From: an uncultured Alphaproteobacteria bacterium
Lineage (GTDB): Bacteria; Pseudomonadota; Alphaproteobacteria; RF32; CAG-239
NCBI GenBank assembly: GCA_944390315.1
Contig: CALXPO010000027.1
Location: 62,001 to 126,000 of the forward strand
DNA: 64,000 nucleotides
Direction: 5' to 3'
Position 1 is the stretch's first letter; every line of letters starts with the position of its first letter. The notes under the pieces are model-generated. The model made no database searches and was not told the origin of the DNA. It worked only from the letters and a program-made list of their open reading frames with translations. Made by a program: the position numbers and the translations under genes. This document shows, piece by piece, positions 1 to 9,302 of this stretch.

Positions 1-1
1 T

Positions 2-1333
2 TTGCCGATTATTCAAGTTTTGGAAGGCGGAGATATTTCTGAAAAGGCTTGGGAAGAAGACGGAGCTCATATCAATTCCGATTTCTTAAACGGTATGAAC
101 AAAGAAGACGGTATGCGCGCAGCCATAGATTATGCGGTAAAGCATAATTTTGGCAAATCAAAAGTTAATTTCAAACTGCGTGACTGGGTGTTCTCCCGCC
201 AGCGTTATTGGGGTGAACCTATTCCTATGGTTTATTGTGAACACTGCGGTTGGCAACCCATTCCCGAATCCGAGTTGCCGTTGACTTTGCCCGAAGTATC
301 GGATTATTTGCCCAATGATGAAGGCGAATCGCCTTTGTCTAAAGCAACCGATTGGGTCAATACCACCTGTCCGAAATGCGGCGGCAAAGCCAGACGGGAA
401 ACCGACGTCATGCCGAACTGGGCCGGTTCTTCTTGGTATTTTCTGCGTTACTGCGATCCGCACAATGACAAAGAATTTGCTTCCAAAGAAGCTCTTGACT
501 ATTGGATGAACGTCAACTGGTATAACGGCGGTATGGAACATACTACCTTGCACTTACTCTATTCTCGTTTTTGGTACAAATTCCTTTATGATCTGGGCTT
601 GGTGCCGACGAAAGAACCATACAAAAAGAGAACTTCTCACGGTATGATTTTGGCCTCAAACGGTGAAAAAATGTCAAAATCACGCGGCAACGTTATTAAT
701 CCCGATGATATTGTCAATTCTTACGGTGCCGATGCTTTCCGTATGTATGAAATGTTTATCGGTCCGTTTGACCAGGTTGCCATGTGGTCTGATGAAAGTT
801 TGATGGGTGTTTATCGTTTTGTAAATAAAATTTACGGCTTGATGAAGAAAGTCGCAGATGTTAAAGCCTCTGAAGCTGATTTGCGTGCTATGCACAAATG
901 CATTTTGGAAGTCAGCGAAAGAATCGACCAAATGCGCTTTAATACCGCAGTTTCTTCATTAATGACTTTTGTAAACTATATGGCGGGACTGGAGAAAATT
1001 CCGGCAGAACTGTATCTGACTCTGTTAAAATTAACCGCCCCCTTTGCGCCGCACTTGGCCGAAGAAATGTGGGCTCGCATGGGACAAGATACTTTGATTG
1101 TTACCGAAAGCTGGCCGGTGGGAGATGCTAAGTTGGCCGAAGAAAATTCCGTTACCATTGCCGTACAAATTTGCGGCAAAATGCGCGGAACAATCGAAAT
1201 GCCCAAAGATGCGCCCCAAACCGATGTCGAGGCTGCCGCTTTGGCTTTGGAAAATGTGGCCAGACAACTTGAAGGAAAACAAATCAAAAAGATTATTGTT
1301 GTTCCCAATCGAATTGTGAACATTGTCGCTTAA
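2..1333 (+). CDS. leuS: Leucyl-tRNA synthetase, 3' part (5' end outside window)
   Basis: Class I aminoacyl-tRNA synthetase that charges tRNA-Leu in the cytoplasm. The visible 443 residues are roughly the C-terminal half of the usual ~860-residue enzyme. They show the RQRYWGEPIP element, GSSWYFLRY in the catalytic fold, the KMSKSRGNV ATP-binding loop near residue 220, and the anticodon-binding and C-terminal domains that follow. The frame is open to the window edge, so the true start lies upstream; the in-frame TTG at base 2 is not a start. It is followed by lptE and holA, a common alphaproteobacterial order. Identification is secure. Confidence 0.97.
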   Translation: MPIIQVLEGGDISEKAWEEDGAHINSDFLNGMNKEDGMRAAIDYAVKHNFGKSKVNFKLRDWVFSRQRYWGEPIPMVYCEHCGWQPIPESELPLTLPEVSDYLPNDEGESPLSKATDWVNTTCPKCGGKARRETDVMPNWAGSSWYFLRYCDPHNDKEFASKEALDYWMNVNWYNGGMEHTTLHLLYSRFWYKFLYDLGLVPTKEPYKKRTSHGMILASNGEKMSKSRGNVINPDDIVNSYGADAFRMYEMFIGPFDQVAMWSDESLMGVYRFVNKIYGLMKKVADVKASEADLRAMHKCILEVSERIDQMRFNTAVSSLMTFVNYMAGLEKIPAELYLTLLKLTAPFAPHLAEEMWARMGQDTLIVTESWPVGDAKLAEENSVTIAVQICGKMRGTIEMPKDAPQTDVEAAALALENVARQLEGKQIKKIIVVPNRIVNIVA

Positions 1334-1347
1334 TAAACAATAACTAT

Positions 1348-1371
1348 CGGGGAAAGAATTTTCTTTCCCCG
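1348..1371 (+). terminator. GC-rich hairpin between leuS and lptE
   Basis: Arms CGGGGAAAGAA and TTCTTTCCCCG form an almost loop-free 11-bp palindrome 14 bases after the leuS stop. The tract after it (AAATTTGCTTG) is a poor U-run, so this may be a weak terminator or an mRNA 3'-end stabiliser rather than a full stop before lptE. Confidence 0.45.
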
Positions 1372-1395
1372 AAATTTGCTTGAAAGGATTGAGTC

Positions 1396-1947
1396 TTGTT
1401 GCGAAAACTGTTTTTGTTCGGAATATTGTTGACGGTGTGCGGTTGTGGTTTTGAGCCGCTTTATGTTGAAAAAAAACACGATAATATGTGGTATTACGGC
1501 GGTGCTTTTGATACGTCCATCAGTCAAGAAATGTCGCAAATCAGCGTAGAGCCTATTGCTGACCGTTTCGGGCAAGTTATGCGCAATAATCTTTTGGATT
1601 TGTTAACACCAAAAGGAACACCCAAAAGTCCAAAATATCGTTTATTTGCAAGTTTGGCAAGCAAGACGGTTTCTGATCAGGCCTTGCGTTCGGATATTAC
1701 CGCAACTCGCAAAATGGTAAAATATAGAGTGAGCTATTATATGACGGAAGGTGATAAGCGTTTATTTACCGGCGATAGTGTGGCTTATGTCAGCTATGAT
1801 ATTTTGGCTAACCCCTATTCAACAACTATGGCTCAGAAAAAAGGTGATGAAAATGCTGCCAAAATTATTGCCAACGATATCGCCTTAAGAATCGGAGCTT
1901 ATTTCCACAGTACGCTGACTAAACGAGGAAATCCGGATGAATATTAA
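1396..1947 (+). CDS. lptE: LPS-assembly lipoprotein LptE
   Basis: Outer-membrane lipoprotein that plugs the LptD barrel and helps insert LPS. It is 183 aa with an N-terminal hydrophobic signal ending in a lipobox-like VCGC at residues 15-18, followed by GFEPLY, the hallmark start of mature alphaproteobacterial LptE. The TTG start at 1396 is chosen because AAAGGA lies 7 bases upstream. The gene overlaps holA by 11 bases, indicating coupled translation. The partner lptD is at 32.5-34.8 kb. Sequence similarity in this family is low, so the call rests on the mature N-terminus plus the leuS-lptE-holA order. Confidence 0.85.
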   Translation: MLRKLFLFGILLTVCGCGFEPLYVEKKHDNMWYYGGAFDTSISQEMSQISVEPIADRFGQVMRNNLLDLLTPKGTPKSPKYRLFASLASKTVSDQALRSDITATRKMVKYRVSYYMTEGDKRLFTGDSVAYVSYDILANPYSTTMAQKKGDENAAKIIANDIALRIGAYFHSTLTKRGNPDEY

Positions 1948-2950
1948 ACCGCTGCAAGTAGATGCATATATTAGAAAACCAGATAATCAAATCAAAGCCT
2001 TTTTGGTATATGGCAGCAATGAAGGTTTGCAGCGTGAGATTGTCAAGAAATTAGCTCAAAGCGTTTGTCCCGATCTCAATGACGCTTTTCAGGTATCAGA
2101 ACTCAACGGTGATGATTTGGCTGCCGATATAGGCAAGCTCTATGGAGAATTTAACGGACAGTCCTTAATGGGCGGTCGGCGTGTGATTATCGTTAATAAT
2201 GCCGGAAATGACTTAAGCAAATCTTTGCGTGAGATGTTGAATGAAAGCCAAAATTCTCCTAATCTTTTGCTTTTGTCCGGCGCTTCTAACTTAACCAAAA
2301 ATTCTTCTTTGGTTAAAATGGCGTCGTCTTCCGAAGATATTGCCGTGGTTGCTTGTTATGAAGATAGAAATGAAGATATCGGTGCTGTTCTGCGAAAAAT
2401 GGGACTGACTTTTGAATCTGACGCCGTGCAGTTGCTTTATTCCCGTTTGTCGGGTGATAGAATGGTTAACCTCGGGGAACTTGAAAAACTTTCCGTATAT
2501 ATGGGCAATGCCAAAAATGTGACAGTGGATGTGGTTCGAAAAATTATCAGTGATGCTTCGGACACGAATACGGATGATATTATTTACGCTGCGTTAAGTG
2601 GAAATAAACAAGAGGCAATAAATAAATACAAAACATATATTAATGAGGGAAATGACCCGACCGTTTTAGTGAGAAATATGTGGTATCATTTTCAAAAATT
2701 ATTAATTTGTCAAGCCAGCATTGAAAAGGGAAATACGGTCGAAAAAGCTATGAATAGTTTGATACCTAAGATTTTTAAACTCAAAGAAGCGGCTTTCAAA
2801 CAGCAATTGTTCTTGTGGCAGCGAAATAAATTACTTAAAGCTATTGAACTGCTTTATGATACTGAAAAAGACTGTAAAACGACAAATATGCCTTCAACCG
2901 AAATTGTCAGCATGTTGTTGCTGAGGTTAGCAGGGGCGGCAAAACGTTAG
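1937..2950 (+). CDS. holA: DNA polymerase III delta subunit
   Basis: Clamp-loader wrench subunit that opens the beta sliding clamp during replication. It is 337 aa, the usual length. The N-terminus MNIKPLQVDAYIRKP, then FLVYGSNEGLQRE (the degenerate AAA+ start) and NAGNDLSKSLREML are typical of alphaproteobacterial HolA; the helical collar lies in the last ~120 residues. The start lies inside the lptE 3' end (11-base overlap), and this leuS-lptE-holA arrangement is conserved. The next gene starts 8 bases downstream, so a continued operon is possible. Confidence 0.93.
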   Translation: MNIKPLQVDAYIRKPDNQIKAFLVYGSNEGLQREIVKKLAQSVCPDLNDAFQVSELNGDDLAADIGKLYGEFNGQSLMGGRRVIIVNNAGNDLSKSLREMLNESQNSPNLLLLSGASNLTKNSSLVKMASSSEDIAVVACYEDRNEDIGAVLRKMGLTFESDAVQLLYSRLSGDRMVNLGELEKLSVYMGNAKNVTVDVVRKIISDASDTNTDDIIYAALSGNKQEAINKYKTYINEGNDPTVLVRNMWYHFQKLLICQASIEKGNTVEKAMNSLIPKIFKLKEAAFKQQLFLWQRNKLLKAIELLYDTEKDCKTTNMPSTEIVSMLLLRLAGAAKR

Positions 2951-2958
2951 GAGTTAAA

Positions 2959-3657
2959 ATGTATAGCGAGCGCTTTACCAAATTTATTGAAATGTGGCAG
3001 AAAGAATTTGGTATAGAACGGACAATAGATGAAAAAATTTGTGTTGATACCGAAGGAAATCCGATACCTTGGTATACTTATCCGGCGATAGAATATTTAT
3101 CTCAGTTCGATTATCGTGATAAAAAAATTTTTGAGTTTGGCTGCGGAAATTCGTCGCTATTTTGGGCAGCCAGAGCACAATCGGTTACCAGTATTGAAGA
3201 TAATCCAAAGTGGTTCGATAAGTGGCAGCAAGAATTTCATGAACCTAATCTGGAAGTGCGTTGGCGAGATGAGGGTGAAGAATATGAAAATGCCGTATTT
3301 GAGGATAATATCAAGTATGATGTTATAATCGTTGATGGAAAAAGACGTGCCGAATGTGCCAAAGCAGCCATAGAAGGTTTGGCTGACGGAGGATTGATAA
3401 TTTTGGACGATAGTGATCGTATTAATACCAGTCAGGAATATCGTTCGGCTGTATCGGCTCTAAAAGGTGCTGACTTGTTGCAAGTCGATTTTTATGGCTT
3501 TTGCCCCATGAATTGTTATTCTAAAACAACTTCGTTGTTTTTTCGGCGCAATTTTGCATTTAAAACCTTAAATGAAATTCAGCCCATAGCTGGTTTGGGA
3601 AATATTTGGTCAATGGGACGGCGTCAACGTAAAGATTTTTATAAAAAATTCGGCTGA
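2959..3657 (+). CDS. Class I SAM-dependent methyltransferase-like protein
   Basis: 232 aa. Residues ~53-75 carry KIFEFGCGNSSLFWA followed by SVTSIEDNPKW, which fit motif I (GxGxS) and an acidic motif II end of a Rossmann-type methyltransferase; YDVIIVDGKRR and GGLIILDDSDR fit motifs IV and V. The substrate is unknown. The start is ATG 2959 with TAGGAG just upstream. It lies 8 bases after holA and immediately before a membrane-protein and glycosyltransferase cluster, so a role in modifying a surface glycan or lipid is plausible but only inferred. Confidence 0.75.
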   Translation: MYSERFTKFIEMWQKEFGIERTIDEKICVDTEGNPIPWYTYPAIEYLSQFDYRDKKIFEFGCGNSSLFWAARAQSVTSIEDNPKWFDKWQQEFHEPNLEVRWRDEGEEYENAVFEDNIKYDVIIVDGKRRAECAKAAIEGLADGGLIILDDSDRINTSQEYRSAVSALKGADLLQVDFYGFCPMNCYSKTTSLFFRRNFAFKTLNEIQPIAGLGNIWSMGRRQRKDFYKKFG

Positions 3658-3672
3658 TTGGAAGGAGAAAAA

Positions 3673-4056
3673 ATGGAGAATAAATTTTCAAATCTTGACG
3701 TCGGTCATGAGTGGAAAAAAGTATTTGAGGCTGTTGACGAAAAATGTGTTGATGGAAAATGGTGGAAAAACAAACCCAAATTTAATCAGTTGCCTAAAAA
3801 AGACAGAAAAAAAATTTACAATGACATACTTAATGTAAAAATCTTTATTATAAGTGCCATTCTAGGACCTTTTTATTATTTATTTAAAGGAATGTGGATG
3901 AAGGCGATTGTTTATACTATAATTTTTATGTATGTCTGTGATTTTCTGTCAAGATATTCTTCTCTTTCGGAGCCGTATTATTTACTCTCTGTGATTTGGG
4001 GAGGATTGGTTCCCTATGATTATTATCGCTATAAAATATTGCAAAAACAATGGTAG
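3673..4056 (+). CDS. Small membrane protein, DUF2628-like
   Basis: 127 aa from ATG 3673, chosen over an in-frame upstream TTG because GGAAGGAG lies 5 bases ahead of it. A charged N-terminal ~55 residues precedes a hydrophobic half beginning ISAILGPFYYLFKGMWMKA. That GPFYYLFKGMW segment resembles the signature of DUF2628-type proteins, in which a short cytoplasmic part precedes 2-3 membrane helices. Function is unknown. It stands between a methyltransferase and a GT-C-like membrane protein and may share their transcript. Confidence 0.7.
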   Translation: MENKFSNLDVGHEWKKVFEAVDEKCVDGKWWKNKPKFNQLPKKDRKKIYNDILNVKIFIISAILGPFYYLFKGMWMKAIVYTIIFMYVCDFLSRYSSLSEPYYLLSVIWGGLVPYDYYRYKILQKQW

Positions 4057-4174
4057 TTGTAAGTCTTTGATTAAATTTTTCCGACAGCCTGCGTTGAAGC
4101 AAATATATTGTATAGGTTATGTTTTTATAAATTTTGAAAATATTTTTTATTGTTAATTTAACGGGAAAATTCTA

Positions 4175-5827
4175 ATGACGTTTTGGCAAAAATGTGAAAA
4201 GAAAATAGTTGCTTTGTTTAACAATAACTATTTTGTGTGTTTGTGCTTGTTAGCTTGCGGTAGCTATGTTTGTGTGCAAGAAAAATTTGATTATAACTGG
4301 GATTTTACCAACTACCATTATTATAATGCTTTTGCTTTTTTGAATAATCGTCTTAATTATGATATTGTGCCGTCTTCGGTTAATACTTTTTTCAATCCGT
4401 TGCTTGATTTACCGCTTTATTTTTTAATCCAAAATTTTAATCATTTGCCGAATGTTATTTATGCCATACAAGGATTATGGTTTGGATTGTTGCTTTTCGC
4501 TTTTTATAAAATTGTGCGTTTGTTTTTTGATCATAATAACTTTAACGACATTGCTTTTTCTTTGCTAACGGTTCTGATTGCGGCAACAGGTCAGGCCACA
4601 TATTATCAGGCGGGAAGTTCTACTAATGAAATTCCAATGGCTTTTTTTGCCGTTTGGTCACTTTATTTTATATTTAAGATGATAAAATTTGAAGATACTC
4701 AAAATAATGCAAGATTTTTCCTTTGCGGTCTTATTTTGGGAATAGCTTTAGGGTTGAAACCGACAATCGTTTATATTTGTGTGGCGTCGGGTTTGAGCCT
4801 TATGATTTGTTTTAAGTTTTTAAAAAAGCCTCTTGTCTTTATATCTTTATTTGCTCTCGGCGGTTTAGTCGGTTATTTGCTGATAAACGGTTGGTGGATG
4901 TATAAAATGTGGAGTTTATATGAAAATCCGTTCTTTCCGTTTTTGAATAAAGTTTTTAATTCGCCTTATTTCAATGATGAAAATTATTCGGATAGAAGAT
5001 TTATTGCCGAATTCCCATATAATTTGCTTCATCCTTTTATTTGGAATTGGGGAAAATATAGGACGGCGGAAGTCCCTTTTTATGATATTCGGGGTGCAGT
5101 TTATTATTTCTTGTTACTGACTTCCTTTGTTTATTTGCTGTTTCATCCTAAAAAAATCAAGGAATGTTATAAAAATAACCGAACTTATTTCTTTTTTGCC
5201 GTTTTTTGTATTTTGGCTTATATAATATGGCTTAACGTATTTTCTATTTACCGCTATTTGGTTGTGATTGAAATGTTTGGGGCTCTATTTTTTGTAAAAA
5301 CAATATTTTGCTACAAATCAAAATGGTGGGTGATGGAAGGAATATATTATGCGTTGGCTGTCTTTTTTTGTTTTGTAATGGTAGCTAATTATGGCGCTTG
5401 TGAATGGCCCGGAAACAAAAGAAATGCCGATCATTATGTTGAAATGGAAAAAATAACGTTACCGCCAAATACCTTATTGAAATTATATAATTTTCCAACC
5501 GCAGCTGTTATTCCTGAGTTAAGTAAAAATAATACTTTTCGTGCGTTAGGGTACTACCATTATAATGCAAGGTATATGCAAGGATCTGATTTTTCAGAAA
5601 CAGGAAAATTTAAACAAATTAAAGATGAAATATCTTCTGCTCACAAAGGTCCTACGGTCATTATTTACAGAGATTTGTGGTGGGGAGATAAAGGAGAATA
5701 TTTTCAAAAAATTATAAAAAAAGATACCAAGGGAATGTATTGTCGAAATTTGAAAAATAATTTTGAAAATACTTTGTATATTTGCGTACCTGAAAATTTG
5801 AAGTATTATATTGAAGAAAATTCTTAA
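4175..5827 (+). CDS. Polytopic membrane protein, possible GT-C glycosyltransferase
   Basis: 550 aa, about 10 predicted membrane helices, then a soluble C-terminal ~130 residues. The first periplasmic loop holds DYNWDFTNYHYYNAFAF; an acidic/aromatic loop after the first helix is a GT-C (polyprenyl-phosphate-sugar-dependent) trait. No family-specific catalytic motif is certain. It is directly followed by a DPM1-like glycosyltransferase (18 bases apart), which makes polyprenyl-phosphate sugars in characterised relatives. A donor-maker plus membrane-transferase pair is therefore a reasonable inference. AT content is high even for this window. Confidence 0.6.
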   Translation: MTFWQKCEKKIVALFNNNYFVCLCLLACGSYVCVQEKFDYNWDFTNYHYYNAFAFLNNRLNYDIVPSSVNTFFNPLLDLPLYFLIQNFNHLPNVIYAIQGLWFGLLLFAFYKIVRLFFDHNNFNDIAFSLLTVLIAATGQATYYQAGSSTNEIPMAFFAVWSLYFIFKMIKFEDTQNNARFFLCGLILGIALGLKPTIVYICVASGLSLMICFKFLKKPLVFISLFALGGLVGYLLINGWWMYKMWSLYENPFFPFLNKVFNSPYFNDENYSDRRFIAEFPYNLLHPFIWNWGKYRTAEVPFYDIRGAVYYFLLLTSFVYLLFHPKKIKECYKNNRTYFFFAVFCILAYIIWLNVFSIYRYLVVIEMFGALFFVKTIFCYKSKWWVMEGIYYALAVFFCFVMVANYGACEWPGNKRNADHYVEMEKITLPPNTLLKLYNFPTAAVIPELSKNNTFRALGYYHYNARYMQGSDFSETGKFKQIKDEISSAHKGPTVIIYRDLWWGDKGEYFQKIIKKDTKGMYCRNLKNNFENTLYICVPENLKYYIEENS

Positions 5828-5845
5828 CAACAAAGGAGCAATGGT

Positions 5846-6787
5846 ATGAATGGGTTAAAAGTGGCGGTGATTATCCCTTGTTATAATGAGGCTTTGTCTA
5901 TCGGTAAGGTGGTGGATGACTTTAAAAAAACATTACCGACGGCATCTGTGTATGTTTATGACAACAATTCAACCGATGAGACAATTAAAATTGCCCGTGA
6001 GCATGGTGCAATCGTCAGAAGCGAATCGCTGCAAGGTAAAGGAAATGTCGTTCGCAGAATGTTTGCCGACATTGAGGCTGATGTTTATGTGATGAGCGAT
6101 GGTGACGAAACTTATGATATTGCGAAAACGCCTTTGCTCATACAAATCTTGTTGGATGAAAATTTGGATATGGTGGTCGGTGCGCGTGAAGAAGTTGATG
6201 TGGCGGCTTATCGAGCCGGGCATCGTTGGGGAAATTTGTTATTAACCAAATTGGTACAGTGCTTTTTTAATCATCCGTTAAAAGATATGTTGTCCGGATT
6301 TAGAGTTTTTAGCCGCCGTTTTGTAAAAACCTTTCCGGCCCAAAGCAAAGGGTTTGAGATTGAAACCGAATTAACTGTATATGCTTTTTCGAGCCGTATT
6401 CCAATGAAGGAGGTTAAAACGGATTATTTTGCTCGTCCGAAAGGTTCGGTAAGTAAACTTTCAACTTATAAAGACGGAATGCGTATTTTGATGATGATTA
6501 TTCACTTGGTTAAGGACGAAAGACCGATGTTGTTTTTTAGTTTAATTTCTTCTGTTTTTTTTATTCTCTCGCTCCTGCTTGGACTGCCGGTTGTTTATCA
6601 TTTCTTTTTAACCGGACTGGTGCCGATGTTGCCGCGTGCCGTGTTATCCATGGGATTAATGATTTGTTTCGGAATTTGTTTGTTGGTCGGATTTATTCTT
6701 GATTCCCAATGCAAAAGCCGTAAAGAAACGCGTCGTTTGCATTATTTGCAGTATCAAGCTACGACAGCCGATTTATCAGAGGAGTAA
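5846..6787 (+). CDS. GT2 family glycosyltransferase, polyprenyl-phosphate type
   Basis: 313 aa. The GT-A domain spans residues ~1-210 with VAVIIPCYNEALSIG at the start, YDNNSTDETI (nucleotide binding) and MSDGDETYD (DxD-type metal motif), then LSGFRVFSRRF. Two C-terminal hydrophobic segments follow (residues ~225-290). This layout matches the DPM1/DPG-synthase-like branch that transfers a sugar from NDP-sugar to polyprenyl phosphate on the inner membrane face. RBS AAAGGAGC lies 7 bases before ATG. It is co-oriented and tightly packed with the genes on both sides. The exact sugar is unknown. Confidence 0.85.
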   Translation: MNGLKVAVIIPCYNEALSIGKVVDDFKKTLPTASVYVYDNNSTDETIKIAREHGAIVRSESLQGKGNVVRRMFADIEADVYVMSDGDETYDIAKTPLLIQILLDENLDMVVGAREEVDVAAYRAGHRWGNLLLTKLVQCFFNHPLKDMLSGFRVFSRRFVKTFPAQSKGFEIETELTVYAFSSRIPMKEVKTDYFARPKGSVSKLSTYKDGMRILMMIIHLVKDERPMLFFSLISSVFFILSLLLGLPVVYHFFLTGLVPMLPRAVLSMGLMICFGICLLVGFILDSQCKSRKETRRLHYLQYQATTADLSEE

Positions 6788-6790
6788 AGT

Positions 6791-7471
6791 ATGCAATATC
6801 AGGGAAAAGATAATCTGGAGGTTATGGATTGTGCCGAAAACTATAATAATTTTTTGGTAGAGTTGCTGACCTCTTTTGTGAAAAATACCGATGAAAAAAT
6901 TATGGATTTTGGCGCCGGTAACGGAAATTTTGCCCGAAAAACCCAAGATAAAATTAAAAAATCTGTTTTATGCGTGGAACCTGCGGAAAATATGAAATCT
7001 TGTTTTGAGGGATTAAATCTGAAATCTTCTTTGAATGAAGTGACAGACAATTCTTTGGATTTTATTTATTCACTCAATGTGTTGGAACATATCGAAAACG
7101 ATGAAAGTTATTTGCGAGAACTGCATAAAAAATTAAAAGTCGGCGGAAGAATTTTTATATATGTGCCGGCCTTTCCTTTGCTTTATTCTTCAATGGATAA
7201 AAAGGTGGGACACTACCGACGTTATTGTAAAAAAGAGTTGGTCAACAAGATGAAAAATGCCGGCTTTAAGGTTAATAAATGCTATTATGCCGACAGTCTC
7301 GGTTGGTTTGCTTCTTTGTTGTATAAGATGTTGCCGCAAAGAGACGGCAGTGTGGGAGTAGGGAGTTTAAAATTTTATGACAGATTTGCCTTTCCCTTAA
7401 GTTTGTTGGCAGATAAAATATGTGCCCGTTATTTGTTTGGAAAAAATTTATGGGTGTTGGCTTCAAAATAG
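6791..7471 (+). CDS. Class I SAM-dependent methyltransferase
   Basis: 226 aa, a Methyltransf_11/23-like protein. MDFGAGNGNFARK (residues ~37-49) is motif I; VLCVEPAENM is motif II; FIYSLNVLEHIEND is motif IV; and KVGGRIFIYVPAF is motif VI. The region after VPAFPLLYSSMDKKVGHYRRY resembles methyltransferases that sit beside polyprenyl-phosphate glycosyltransferases. The start is 3 bases after the GT2 stop, so the two are probably co-translated. Its target is unknown; a lipid-linked sugar is possible. A bidirectional terminator follows. Confidence 0.85.
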   Translation: MQYQGKDNLEVMDCAENYNNFLVELLTSFVKNTDEKIMDFGAGNGNFARKTQDKIKKSVLCVEPAENMKSCFEGLNLKSSLNEVTDNSLDFIYSLNVLEHIENDESYLRELHKKLKVGGRIFIYVPAFPLLYSSMDKKVGHYRRYCKKELVNKMKNAGFKVNKCYYADSLGWFASLLYKMLPQRDGSVGVGSLKFYDRFAFPLSLLADKICARYLFGKNLWVLASK

Positions 7472-7489
7472 TAATAGTTTATACAAAAG

Positions 7490-7515
7490 AAAAACTCCGA
7501 AAAATCGGAGTTTTT
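7490..7515. terminator. Bidirectional terminator between the glycan cluster and hydA
   Basis: Arms AAAAACTCCGA and TCGGAGTTTTT around an AAAA loop give an 11-bp stem with A and T tracts on both sides. It can end both the plus-strand methyltransferase transcript and the minus-strand hydrogenase operon. Confidence 0.85.
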
Positions 7516-7532
7516 CTTTTCCATGCTTTAGC

Positions 7533-9302
7533 TTATTTTTTGTATCTTTCTCTTGCGGTGTAATGCGTATGCAATAAGTGATGCGCTTTTTCTCCGTTTG
7601 GTTTTCCGATATATTCTTCGTAAAGCGTTTGTATTGATTTATTGTGGTGCGAAAGTCTGTTCTTTGCATGTAAATCTTCATCAAACAAACCTTGAGCCCG
7701 CTTGCGGCGAATATCGTCGGTAATGCCTCTCGGTTTCGGTTGTCCCGGAAGCATGACGCGCGGTTGTCCGCCGCCGGCGATGCAGCCGCCGCGACAAGCC
7801 ATCACTTCTACAAAATGGTATGGCAATTCTTCACCATTTTCTTTGGCTTGGCGAATCGTATTTAAAACCTTCTCAATATTTCCGGTGCCATGAGCTACAG
7901 CTATTTTTATTTTTTTGCCGGCAATATCAACAGTGGCTTCTTTTACACCCTCAAGACCTTCAATTTCGCTAAAGTTTAACTCTCCGAGTTCTTGACCGGT
8001 AATGTAATAATATGCTGTTCTTAATGCTGCTGTCATAACTCCTCCGGTAGCACCGAAAATCGTTCCGGCTCCCGAATATTCTCCGAGCGGATTATCGGCT
8101 TCTTCTTCAGGAAGAGTACGAAAATCTATGCCCGCTTGTTTTATCATACGGGCCAGTTCGCGTGTGGTGATAGAAACATCAACATCTTGAAAGCCCGATG
8201 AACTCATATCCTCACTGCGGACAATTTCCCATTTTTTTGCAGTGCAGGGCATTACCGAAACAACTTTAATTTTGGCGGCATCAAGTCCCATTTTATCGGC
8301 ATAATATGTTTTAGCCATAGCGCCAACCATTGATTGAGGTGATTTACAAGTCGAAAAGTGGCTAATCATGTCATGATGATATTTTTCCAGCATATCAACC
8401 CAAGCCGGACAACAGCTGGTGAACATCGGCAGAGTTTCAGGCTCTTGAGTAAATCTTCTGACAAACTCTGTCGCTTCTTCAATAATGGTCAAGTCTGCAC
8501 CGAAATTGGTATCGAAAATGCGGTTAAATCCCATTCTGCGCAAAGCTGCATAGGTTTTGCCGGTCAGGTTTTCGCCAAAATCAAAACCGAATTCTTCGCC
8601 GATGGCAACTCTGACTGCCGGTGCAATTTGGACGACGGTATAGGTATCTTTGTCGTTCAGCATATCCCATACTTTTTGAGTTTCGTCATATTCAACAATG
8701 GCGCCGGTTGGGCAGTGAGCTGAGCATTGACCGCATTTGATGCATGGACTGTCAGCCAGATTGATGCCGTTAGCCGGACTGATGCGTGTTGCCAGACCGC
8801 GATTTTGGTATCCTAAGGCCCATACATTTTGCTGATTTTGACATACCTCAACGCAGCGTCCGCATAAAATACATTTGCTCGAATCGAGAACCAAAGCCTT
8901 GGTCGAATCGTCTATCGGCCAACGTTTGGTCAAATTGGGCAACGGAGCATCTTTGATGCCGAAAGTATTTGCCAAATCTTGCAGTTCACAATGTCCTGAG
9001 CGAATACAAGTCAGGCAGGCATTGGGGTGATTGCTTAAAATCAGTTTTAGAACCGTGCGTCTGACATCGACCAGTTCGGCATCGGAGGTAATAACTTCCA
9101 TTCCTTCGGCAACCGGTGTGCAGCACGAACGCATAATTCTGCCGTTGACTTTGACAATACAAATTCCGCAACCGGCCGTGGCATCAACATCGGGGTGTTT
9201 GCATAATGTCGGGATTTCTATATGGACGCTTCGAGCCGCTTCCAAAATGGAGGTACCAGCTGTTACTTCTACATCGTAGTTATCGATTTTTAATTTAACC
9301 AT
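7533..9302 (-). CDS. hydA: [FeFe] hydrogenase catalytic subunit (HydA of a trimeric NADH-linked enzyme)
   Basis: 589 aa. Order of domains: plant-type [2Fe-2S] (C34, C45, C48, C60/61); His-ligated [4Fe-4S] (H92, C96, C99, C105); two [4Fe-4S] ferredoxin motifs (C144-C154 and C187-C197); then the H-cluster domain with TSCCPAW (295-301), MPCTAKKWE (351-359) and EVMACRGGCIAGGGQP (499-514), i.e. all L1, L2 and L3 cysteines. The C-terminus carries the small-subunit-like region ending LLHTHY. It makes or oxidises H2 with the H-cluster. It overlaps hydB by one base (TAATG) and forms one operon with hydB and hydC. No maturases (hydE, hydF, hydG) are in this window. Confidence 0.96.
   Translation of the reverse strand: MVKLKIDNYDVEVTAGTSILEAARSVHIEIPTLCKHPDVDATAGCGICIVKVNGRIMRSCCTPVAEGMEVITSDAELVDVRRTVLKLILSNHPNACLTCIRSGHCELQDLANTFGIKDAPLPNLTKRWPIDDSTKALVLDSSKCILCGRCVEVCQNQQNVWALGYQNRGLATRISPANGINLADSPCIKCGQCSAHCPTGAIVEYDETQKVWDMLNDKDTYTVVQIAPAVRVAIGEEFGFDFGENLTGKTYAALRRMGFNRIFDTNFGADLTIIEEATEFVRRFTQEPETLPMFTSCCPAWVDMLEKYHHDMISHFSTCKSPQSMVGAMAKTYYADKMGLDAAKIKVVSVMPCTAKKWEIVRSEDMSSSGFQDVDVSITTRELARMIKQAGIDFRTLPEEEADNPLGEYSGAGTIFGATGGVMTAALRTAYYYITGQELGELNFSEIEGLEGVKEATVDIAGKKIKIAVAHGTGNIEKVLNTIRQAKENGEELPYHFVEVMACRGGCIAGGGQPRVMLPGQPKPRGITDDIRRKRAQGLFDEDLHAKNRLSHHNKSIQTLYEEYIGKPNGEKAHHLLHTHYTARERYKK

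Noticed and set aside
158-1282. Several minus-strand frames inside leuS
   Set aside because: They are shadows of the leuS frame: high Phe/Ile/Ser composition, no RBS, no recognisable domain, and they overlap a confidently identified gene.
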